NCBI GenBank assembly: GCA_937910265.1
Contig: CALEPD010000101.1
Span: 1 to 5,001 of the forward strand
DNA from: an uncultured Bacteroidales bacterium
GTDB lineage: Bacteria > Bacteroidota > Bacteroidia > Bacteroidales > P3
Length of the DNA: 5,001 nucleotides
Reading direction: 5' to 3'
In this document: positions 1-5,001 of the stretch, in pieces
Layout of the letters: the number at the start of each line of letters is the position of its first letter
Numbering within the stretch: position 1 is the stretch's first letter
Program-made: the position numbers and the translations under genes
Notes under the pieces: model-generated
What the model was told of the DNA's origin: nothing
Seen by the model: the letters and a program-made list of their open reading frames with translations, nothing else
Databases searched by the model: none

Positions 1-309
1 ATCGTTTCCATTGCCGCCAATATAATGCTGCCGGTAATCGTCATACTCTTGCTGGCTCTTTTTTTCAGAAGTTTCCGCGACAACCTTGTCGTTGAGAAAA
101 TATTCATGGGCATCCGCCCAGCTGTGGTGGCCCTTATCGCCGCACCGGTGTTCAGAATGGCACGCACCGCCGGCTTGTCGTTCAAAACCATTTGGATTCC
201 TCTCTTGGCAGCCTGTCTGATCTGCATTTGGGGCGTAAGTCCTGTATGGGTGGTCTTGGTTTCTATTCTTTTGGGTTTGTTGGTTTGTCTGGTGAAAGGG
301 GATAAGTGA
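1..309 (+). CDS. ChrA-family chromate transporter, first half-protein (5' end missing)
   Basis: This is the C-terminal 102 residues of an integral membrane protein whose start lies before the window; the reading frame is open from base 1, and the ATG at base 25 is internal. The sequence is almost wholly hydrophobic, with segments near residues 7-20, 38-51 and 64-96. The segment GIRPAVVALIAAPVF (about residues 38-52) is typical of the chromate transporter (CHR) family after the cytoplasmic loop. Short-chain CHR proteins are about 190 residues and usually come as tandem pairs that work together, which fits the next gene, whose ATG overlaps this stop by one base (TGATG). The family was named for chromate efflux, but the natural substrate in gut-type bacteria is unproven. 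Family call is firm; substrate is not. Confidence 0.85.
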   Translation: MVSIAANIMLPVIVILLLALFFRSFRDNLVVEKIFMGIRPAVVALIAAPVFRMARTAGLSFKTIWIPLLAACLICIWGVSPVWVVLVSILLGLLVCLVKGDK

Positions 310-884
310 TGTCGTTGTTTTTGCAGTTGTTTTTTACATTCCTCAAAATCGGCATATTCACCTTCGGCGGTGGTTACGCCATGACAGCACTCATTCAAGA
401 CGAAGTGGTGTATGCCAATCAGTGGCTTTCCCCGAGCGAGTTTACCGATATATTGGCCATCAGCCAGATGACTCCGGGCCCCATCGGTATCAACACCGCA
501 ACCTATGTCGGCTATACCGCCATTGTCAATGCCGGCTATTCTTCAGCTTTGGGCATTCTCGGCGCTCTCCTCTCCAGCTTCGCGGTGGTGTTGCTGCCGG
601 TATTGCTGATGTTGGCGTTGTGTTCAATCCTCTCCAAATACAAAACCAACCCCTATGTGATGTTTGTGCTCAAGGCCTTGCGCTTTGTCGTGGTCGGTTT
701 GATCGCATCTGCGGCACTGCAGTTGATGAACAGCGAGAACTTCGGCCACTTCGGATTCAACAAACAGTTCATTGTCAGCGTGGCACTCTTCGTGGGCGTC
801 TTCCTGTTGTCGCTGCTGCCGCAAAAAAAACGCCACATATTGTTGCTTCTCGCCTCAGGCCTCATCGGTCTTATTGTTTATTGA
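309..884 (+). CDS. ChrA-family chromate transporter, second half-protein
   Basis: A complete short-chain CHR protein of 191 residues, the usual size for one half of a two-gene transporter. The family signatures are visible: FTFGGGYAM at about residues 17-25 near the N-terminus and QMTPGPIGIN at 53-62. Several hydrophobic helices follow (about 78-108, 118-138, 154-170, 176-191). It should sit in the inner membrane and pair with the product of the preceding gene to move an oxyanion such as chromate or sulfate; the substrate is inferred from the family only. I chose ATG 309, which overlaps the upstream TGA by one base and implies translational coupling; a GTG at 306 would add one residue. No convincing terminator was found after the stop. 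Confidence 0.9.
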   Translation: MSLFLQLFFTFLKIGIFTFGGGYAMTALIQDEVVYANQWLSPSEFTDILAISQMTPGPIGINTATYVGYTAIVNAGYSSALGILGALLSSFAVVLLPVLLMLALCSILSKYKTNPYVMFVLKALRFVVVGLIASAALQLMNSENFGHFGFNKQFIVSVALFVGVFLLSLLPQKKRHILLLLASGLIGLIVY

Positions 885-987
885 TTTTCCAGCATTATTC
901 CGATGGTGGCGCGCCTTTTGGGTTGTTGAAATTTGCCGTTCCGCGCTCCGCCATGCGGTAGTTCTTTGCACTTTACTGAAAACATAC

Positions 988-1019
988 TTGCAATTCACCG
1001 GAAAAAAGTGTATCTTTGC
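988..1019 (+). promoter_or_regulatory. Bacteroidota-type sigma-ABfr promoter for the M48 gene
   Basis: A -33 element TTG at 988-990 is followed after 20 bases by TATCTTTGC at 1011-1019. This matches the known Bacteroidota housekeeping consensus (TTTG, 19-21 bases, TAnnTTTG). Transcription would start near 1024-1027 and give a leader of about 90 bases before the ATG at 1117. It lies in the 232-base gap after the chromate transporter genes, so it separates that unit from the cluster downstream. A second, weaker match (TTG at 1037-1039, 21 bases, TATTGTTG at 1061-1068) lies further in. Confidence 0.7.
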
Positions 1020-1116
1020 ATAAATTTTGCAACCGATTGGTAGGCGTGCAATTCCGCTCCTATTGTTGTATATATTTAATCAGTTAACTCAATTACAAAA
1101 CTATTGAAGTATCATT

Positions 1117-2397
1117 ATGGAAAAAAAGAAATCCAACCTTCTGTCATGGTTTAGCAAATCGCACGAAGATGCTACAATCGTAAAAAGCAGCCAGAAATTC
1201 AACCCCACCATCGAACTCGAACGACAAATCGGTTCTCAGATATATAATGCCTTGCAGGGCTCTGTTGTAGAGGAAGTGTTGGCCAAAACCAAGGTGTCGA
1301 GCCACGATGCCTATTGGCGCAGCAACATGGAAGGCCACAGCCTCAAGGTTGACAAGGAGCTCCTGCCCGATTTCTACAACCTCTGCCACGAGGTGAAGCG
1401 GAAACTCAATTTCGACGAACCGGTCGATTTCTATATCACCGGCGACTCCAACGTCAATGCCTTCTCACTCGCTTCCGAAGACGAGGAAACCCCGCACATT
1501 ATTAACATCAATTCAGCACTGTTCGATTTGATGACTGAAGATGAATTGAAATTTGTCATCGGTCATGAGTTGGGTCACCTCATCAACAAGGATACCGCTT
1601 TGGCGCGCCTTATCCATTTTGTATTCCCGCCACAGTCGAATATCCCCATTACTTTGCAGTACAAAATCCGTCTCCACGACCAGCTTGCCGAGTTGGTCGC
1701 CGACCGTTACGGCTTCATCGCCATCGAGGATTTGAGTGTATGTGTCACAGCCTTCTTCAAACTGGCTTCTGGTTTGGATTTGGCGAAAATGAATGTAAGC
1801 ATCGACGCACTCATCGCCGACAACAACCGTCGTCTCGAATACTTCCTCAAGGACAAAGGCGTGAGCCGTGCCTCCCATCCCGTCAACCCCATCCGTGTTC
1901 AGGCTCTCAACCTTTTTGCCACGGCGCAGTCGGCCGAACAGCTCGATAAAGGTATGGACGAGTTGATATCCATCTTGCTCAAGGTGGGCAACGGCGAGTT
2001 GGACGAACCTATCGCGGTGTTCATCGCCACAGCAGGTCTCATTGTGGCCAGTAGCGACAACAACGTCTGCGCCGACGAGGTGAAACGCATTGTCGAGGAA
2101 CTTGCAGGCCTCAAGATTTTTCCGCGTCAGTTCTTTGACGAAATTGCACAAGACAATGTGGTCGAAAAGTTTGGCCAAGCGGTTTCCGCCATTCTTCAGG
2201 TCAATCCAGGCATGCGCGACGCCATGCTGCGCTATATGATCGATATTGTTCTTTCCGATAAAATCATTGCCAAGGAGGAAGTCGGAATACTATATTCCTT
2301 TGGAAGTCAAATCGGATTGAGCGAAATCGAAGTCGCCACAGCCATTGCCACATCCATCCAGCGCAGCTATGTGCCAAGCCTCGAATCAATAATCTAA
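1117..2397 (+). CDS. M48-family zinc metallopeptidase with C-terminal TerB-like domain
   Basis: A 426-residue protein with no signal peptide and no clear membrane helix, so probably cytoplasmic, unlike the membrane-bound HtpX and Ste24 branches. The peptidase core spans about residues 80-265. It has the zinc motif HELGH at 150-154 (His150, His154 ligands, Glu151 catalytic), the likely third ligand Glu192 in AELVADR, with Asp196, an upstream NVNAF motif at 112-116, and SHPVNPIR at 253-260, which matches the M48 'HP...R' motif. Every expected active-site residue is present. From about 297 to 415 the protein is helical with two repeats resembling TerB/DjlA-type domains: one around SSDNNVCADE (312-321), one around LSDKIIAKEE (379-388) followed by the helix ending GLSEIEVATAIA. 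TerB domains bind metal and occur in tellurite and stress-response proteins. The gene has its own promoter and heads the cluster. Peptidase call is strong; the TerB assignment is by eye. Confidence 0.88.
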   Translation: MEKKKSNLLSWFSKSHEDATIVKSSQKFNPTIELERQIGSQIYNALQGSVVEEVLAKTKVSSHDAYWRSNMEGHSLKVDKELLPDFYNLCHEVKRKLNFDEPVDFYITGDSNVNAFSLASEDEETPHIININSALFDLMTEDELKFVIGHELGHLINKDTALARLIHFVFPPQSNIPITLQYKIRLHDQLAELVADRYGFIAIEDLSVCVTAFFKLASGLDLAKMNVSIDALIADNNRRLEYFLKDKGVSRASHPVNPIRVQALNLFATAQSAEQLDKGMDELISILLKVGNGELDEPIAVFIATAGLIVASSDNNVCADEVKRIVEELAGLKIFPRQFFDEIAQDNVVEKFGQAVSAILQVNPGMRDAMLRYMIDIVLSDKIIAKEEVGILYSFGSQIGLSEIEVATAIATSIQRSYVPSLESII

Positions 2398-2437
2398 TCA
2401 AAAACTCTCTTTTCTCAGCTTGCAATAATATCTGTCA

Positions 2438-2471
2438 GAAATGATAGAAATCCATCTCGCATGCACTCTAT
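2438..2471 (+). repeat. 34-base imperfect direct repeat, copy A
   Basis: This matches bases 3742-3775 at 27 of 34 positions without gaps. The first 12 bases (GAAATGATAGAA) are identical, and the blocks TCC, CTCG, AT and TCTAT are kept in register. It lies in the 83-base gap between the M48 gene and the SUMF1-like gene and ends 9 bases before the ATG at 2481. Its 3' end runs into TATGTTGG, which is one base off the Bacteroidota -7 box but too close to the start codon to be a normal promoter. Confidence 0.65.
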
Positions 2472-2480
2472 GTTGGTAAT

Positions 2481-3329
2481 ATGACTAAATACGCAATACT
2501 TATTACAGCCCTTGTTGCACTGTTGGCGCTGTTGCTCACGGTGTGGCTCATCCTGCGGAAACGCAACCAACGTCGTCGTTCTGCCCATAAGCAAACAGCC
2601 GATACCGCTGACACTACTGCCAAACGTACACCGCAACACGCATATCCCGAATGGATTCGCCAACTGCCTCTCACTTGGGCATCCGACGTCACCTCGGCGC
2701 AAACGCTCGTAATCGAGCGTATGCTCTATCGCATGGTGCAGGTGCAAGGCCACCCTCATTCCGGCAGCGATTCTTCCATGCCTTCTGACCCTTTCTATAT
2801 CTCCAAATACCCAATCTGCCAACGCGAGTGGGAGGCAGTATTGGGCGTTCGTCCTGGCAAGGAGTACAACGACCCCAACTGTGCTGTCGATGCCGTCAGC
2901 TACAACGACATTGTCAACAACTTCCTCCCCCAACTCAACCGCCTTACCGGATTGCATTTCCGTCTCCCAACCTCATCCGAATGGATCTTCGCCGCCCATG
3001 GTGGCAATAAATCCGAAGGCTATACCTACCCCGGAAACAACAATGGCGACGAGGTGGCATGGTACATCAACAATACCCAAGGTCAGCCGGCTCCTGTAGG
3101 CGGCAGGAAATGCAACGAACTCGGACTTTACGATATGTCGGGCAACGTATGGGAGTGGTGCAGCGACTCTTGCCTTGTCGATGGCGTCCGGCACTGTGCC
3201 CTTCATGGTGGCGACTGGCAATCGTCAGCCGACCAATGTCTAATCACTGCCACCCGCTATGACGTACCGCACAAACAAGACTATGGATTTCGATTGATAC
3301 TCGATGTTAATGTAATAAAAGCAAATTAG
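2481..3329 (+). CDS. Membrane-anchored SUMF1/FGE-sulfatase-domain protein
   Basis: A 282-residue protein. Residues 4-25 form one hydrophobic helix, followed by a strongly basic stretch (RKRNQRRR, 26-33), then a low-complexity linker to about 55. The FGE-sulfatase fold covers about 75-275: YPICQREWEAVLG (110-122), FRLPTSSEWIFAA (160-172), GLYDMSGNVWEWCSD (215-229), HGGDW (242-246) and YGFRL (268-272). True formylglycine-generating enzymes use two cysteines five residues apart after the GGS motif; here the first position is Ser248 and only Cys253 remains, so sulfatase activation is unlikely. It resembles the broad non-FGE SUMF1 group, which includes binding and structural proteins such as GldJ/GldK. 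Basic residues after the helix suggest that the domain faces the cytoplasm. The next gene starts on the base after this stop codon, so the two are co-expressed. The role is unknown. Confidence 0.87.
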   Translation: MTKYAILITALVALLALLLTVWLILRKRNQRRRSAHKQTADTADTTAKRTPQHAYPEWIRQLPLTWASDVTSAQTLVIERMLYRMVQVQGHPHSGSDSSMPSDPFYISKYPICQREWEAVLGVRPGKEYNDPNCAVDAVSYNDIVNNFLPQLNRLTGLHFRLPTSSEWIFAAHGGNKSEGYTYPGNNNGDEVAWYINNTQGQPAPVGGRKCNELGLYDMSGNVWEWCSDSCLVDGVRHCALHGGDWQSSADQCLITATRYDVPHKQDYGFRLILDVNVIKAN

Positions 3330-3740
3330 ATGAATACTCAACAACGTTATACACCACAATGTGTTACATCCCTTAAGCCCGACGAAATATTTGTCTTCGG
3401 AAGCAATCTTCAAGGCATGCACGGTGGCGGTGCCGCCCGTGTCGCAATGCAATCATTTGGCGCTGTTTGGGGGCAGGGGGTAGGTCTGCAGGGTCAGTGC
3501 TATGCCATTCCTACCATGCACGGCGGTGTCAACGAGATAAAGCCTTACGTCGATCAATTCATCTCCTTTGTACGAAGCCGTCCCGACTTGACTTTCTACG
3601 TTACCCGTATCGGATGTGGCATCGCCGGTTTCACCGACAGCGAGATGGCACCCCTCTTTTCCGAATTGCTTCACGACAGCAACGTGCTGCTGCCCTTCGA
3701 GTTTGTACAGGTAATACAAGCCGGTTCCTCAAATTCCTGA
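3330..3740 (+). CDS. A1S_2505-type 'phage non-structural' protein, macro-domain-like
   Basis: A 136-residue soluble protein. Its motifs match a small family, found in bacteria and phages, that I know under the label 'A1S_2505 family phage non-structural protein': EIFVFGSNLQGMHGGGAARVA at about 19-39, GVGLQGQCYAIPTM at 50-63 and FYVTRIGCGIAGF at 89-101, followed by a helix and EMAPLF (105-110). The N-terminal 'FGSN...HGGGAA' pattern and the later 'IGCGIAGF' pattern look like the nucleotide-binding glycine loops of macro domains, which bind or hydrolyse ADP-ribose derivatives; this link is my inference from motif shape. The ATG at 3330 follows the TAG of the SUMF1-like gene with no spacer, so the two are almost certainly translated from one message. 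No membrane segment or signal peptide is visible. Biochemical function is unknown. Confidence 0.8.
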   Translation: MNTQQRYTPQCVTSLKPDEIFVFGSNLQGMHGGGAARVAMQSFGAVWGQGVGLQGQCYAIPTMHGGVNEIKPYVDQFISFVRSRPDLTFYVTRIGCGIAGFTDSEMAPLFSELLHDSNVLLPFEFVQVIQAGSSNS

Positions 3741-3741
3741 T

Positions 3742-3775
3742 GAAATGATAGAATTCCGCCTCGGATACTGTCTAT
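3742..3775 (+). repeat. 34-base imperfect direct repeat, copy B
   Basis: Second copy of the element at 2438-2471, with 27 of 34 identical bases and no gaps. It begins one base after the TGA of the macro-like gene and ends 27 bases before the ATG at 3803. The copies are 1304 bases apart, and the SUMF1-like and macro-like genes lie exactly between them. A short CCG-CCT-CGG inverted repeat inside this copy (3756-3764) is not kept in copy A, so a conserved hairpin is not supported. Confidence 0.65.
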
Positions 3776-3802
3776 AAAAGTGAACAATTAAAAACAACTG
3801 AT

Positions 3803-4231
3803 ATGATTATCCTTTGCATCACAATTCTGGCCTACTTGATAATGGGGAAAGACATCTCCTCGTTGGTCGAACGCTTGAAGAATGTCGATTGGCGTAGTGA
3901 AATAAGCGGTTTGATGGATAAGCTGCGCCCCTATGCTTTGAAGGTTGGTCGTGTGGCATCACGTCCTTTGTTGCAGTTCTATTATGTCCTCGACGACGAC
4001 AATACATCCACACTCGACCGTGCACTCATTTTCGCCGCGATTGTTTACACCATCTCTCCCGTCAGCTTGTTGCCCGCATCTGTCTATAAACTGCTGGGTG
4101 TACTCGACGAAGGTGGCGCACTGTTTTTTGTATACAAGAAGGTCAAATCTTTAATCACCCCCGACATCGATGCCAAAGTCAACGACAAACTCCACGAATG
4201 GTTCGGAGCCGAATACGAGGTGATAGAGTAA
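3803..4231 (+). CDS. DUF1232 (YkvA-type) membrane-associated protein
   Basis: A 142-residue protein. The DUF1232 core is at about residues 74-112: ALIFAAIVYTISPVSLLP (74-91), then VYKLLGVLDEGGALFFVYKK. This is the usual YkvA layout of a helix, a 'Y-x-x-SP' turn and a second helix. The common form of the turn is 'SPxDLIPD'; here both acidic positions are replaced (Ser88 and Ala92), while the later LDE (101-103) is kept. Residues 1-13 are hydrophobic, and an in-frame ATG at 3842 (residue 14, MGKDISS) would remove them and leave 129 residues. I kept ATG 3803 because an A-rich leader typical of Bacteroidota starts lies before it, but the shorter form is a real option. It lies 62 bases after the macro-like gene, 80 bases before the RelA/SpoT gene. 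Function is unknown; YkvA proteins are thought to be small membrane proteins. Confidence 0.82.
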   Translation: MIILCITILAYLIMGKDISSLVERLKNVDWRSEISGLMDKLRPYALKVGRVASRPLLQFYYVLDDDNTSTLDRALIFAAIVYTISPVSLLPASVYKLLGVLDEGGALFFVYKKVKSLITPDIDAKVNDKLHEWFGAEYEVIE

Positions 4232-4311
4232 TACCATAGCCCTCCCTTGTCGCATCGCCTGGGGTTCTCTAAATCGAATCGCACATATCAACCGCACACA
4301 AAATAACCAAT

Positions 4312-5001
4312 ATGGAAACAAACTACTCCGACATGATAAATTCAGGCATCGACAGCCTGTTTCACAACTTGGCACAGCGCATCTCAGCCGACGATATGGC
4401 TCGTGTGCGCGATGCCTATAACCTTGCCTCCGAAGCCCATAGCAACCAGCGCCGCAAATCGGGCGAACCTTATATCATTCACCCCATCTCTGTTGCCCAA
4501 ATCGTGTCCGAGGAACTCCGTCTCGGAGCCAACCCCATCATTGCCGCCTTTCTCCACGATGTTGTCGAGGACACCGACTACACCATCGACGATATCCGCA
4601 AGCGTTTCGGCGACGATGTGGCATTCCTTGTCGGTGTGGTTACCAAGCAGAAGAAGGAAAACTACGAGCACTCCAAACAGGTCGACAACTACCGTCAGAT
4701 ATTGGCATCGGTGCAATACGATGTTCGTGCCATCCTCATCAAGCTTGCCGACCGTCTCCACAACATGCGCACCCTCGAAAGCATGCGAGCCGACAAGCAA
4801 ATGAAGATAGCCGGCGAAACCGACTATTTCTATGCACCACTCGCAAACCGTTTGGGTCTTTATCACACAAAAATCGAACTCGAAAACCTCTCTTTCCGTT
4901 ACCGTTGTCCCCGTGAATACGATGCCATCGAGCGTCAATTGGTTGCCTACAAGCAAGTCAACGCCGAGCGCATAGCCTCATTCACCGACCGCATCGCCTC
5001 C
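4312..5001 (+). CDS. rel: RelA/SpoT homologue, (p)ppGpp synthetase/hydrolase (3' end missing)
   Basis: The first 230 residues of a long RelA/SpoT-type alarmone enzyme; the frame is open to the window end. The N-terminal HD hydrolase domain is complete and intact: RRKSGEPYIIHP (47-58, with His57), FLHDVVEDT (80-88, with His82-Asp83 and Glu86-Asp87) and KLADRLHNMRTL (144-155, with Asp147). These match the manganese ligands and catalytic pair known from Streptococcus Rel (His53, His77, Asp78, Asp144; Glu81, Asp82), so ppGpp hydrolysis should be possible. The synthetase, TGS and ACT regions expected in the roughly 700-residue protein lie beyond the window, so synthetase activity cannot be judged. 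ATG 4312 was chosen because it gives a normal N-terminus and follows an A-rich leader. Bacteroidota often carry two long homologues, and I cannot tell which this is. The symbol is a family label, not a proof of orthology. Confidence 0.9.
   Translation, partial: METNYSDMINSGIDSLFHNLAQRISADDMARVRDAYNLASEAHSNQRRKSGEPYIIHPISVAQIVSEELRLGANPIIAAFLHDVVEDTDYTIDDIRKRFGDDVAFLVGVVTKQKKENYEHSKQVDNYRQILASVQYDVRAILIKLADRLHNMRTLESMRADKQMKIAGETDYFYAPLANRLGLYHTKIELENLSFRYRCPREYDAIERQLVAYKQVNAERIASFTDRIAS

Noticed and set aside
948..958. Small inverted repeat CCGC-CAT-GCGG as a terminator for the chromate transporter pair.
   Set aside because: The stem is only four pairs and no T-run follows, so a terminator is not supported. 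The nearby GGCGCGCC (908-915) is palindromic but leaves no room for a loop.
422..961. A 179-codon + strand frame overlapping the second chromate transporter gene and running past its stop.
   Set aside because: The translation is rich in Arg, His and Cys with no membrane helices or known motif, while the overlapped frame carries the CHR signatures.
1513..2178. A 221-codon open frame on the - strand.
   Set aside because: It lies wholly opposite the M48 gene, whose active-site motifs are clear; the translation shows no known motif and looks like an antisense shadow of codon use.
2469..2476. TATGTTGG as a -7 box for the SUMF1-like gene.
   Set aside because: One base differs from consensus, no well-placed -33 TTG was found, and it lies only 4 bases before the start codon.
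2415..2957. A 180-codon open frame on the - strand covering the gap before the SUMF1-like gene.
   Set aside because: Most of it is antisense to the SUMF1-like gene, and the predicted protein has no recognisable domain.
4221..4255. Possible third copy of the direct repeat (TGATAGA at 4221-4227, TCGCAT at 4250-4255).
   Set aside because: Only short pieces match, with different spacing, and the first piece is coding sequence at the end of the DUF1232 gene.
4384..4956. A 190-codon open frame on the - strand.
   Set aside because: It is antisense to the HD domain of the RelA/SpoT homologue, where the + strand frame is unmistakable.

Overview
The window reads as chromosomal DNA from a member of the Bacteroidota, most likely the order Bacteroidales. 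Three things point that way: a clear Bacteroidota-type promoter (TTG, 20 bases, TATCTTTGC) before the central gene cluster, the lack of purine-rich Shine-Dalgarno sequences before the genes, and the resemblance of the proteins to families I know from that group. Base composition looks moderate, and genus cannot be set from this window. All recognisable genes lie on the + strand.

Bases 1-884 hold a pair of short ChrA-type membrane proteins: the end of the first half-transporter (cut by the window edge) and the complete second one, overlapping by one base. Bases 885-1116 are non-coding and carry the promoter for the next unit.

Bases 1117-4231 hold four genes: a soluble M48 zinc peptidase fused to a TerB-like helical domain; a membrane-anchored SUMF1/FGE-sulfatase-fold protein that lacks one of the two catalytic cysteines of true formylglycine-generating enzyme; a small protein of the family often called 'A1S_2505 phage non-structural protein', with macro-domain-like glycine motifs; and a DUF1232 (YkvA-type) small membrane protein. 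The second and third genes abut with no spacer and are bracketed by an imperfect 34-base direct repeat (27 of 34 identical) at 2438-2471 and 3742-3775. This suggests either a shared regulatory element or a two-gene cassette joined into the cluster.

Bases 4312-5001 hold the N-terminal part of a long RelA/SpoT homologue with an intact ppGpp hydrolase (HD) site; the gene runs off the window end.

How the genes work together is not known. The mix of a peptidase with a TerB-like domain, a SUMF1-fold protein, a macro-like protein and a DUF1232 protein, next to an alarmone enzyme, would fit a stress-response or phage-response module, but that is an inference from gene content only. No RNA genes, CRISPR array, insertion sequence or convincing terminator was seen.
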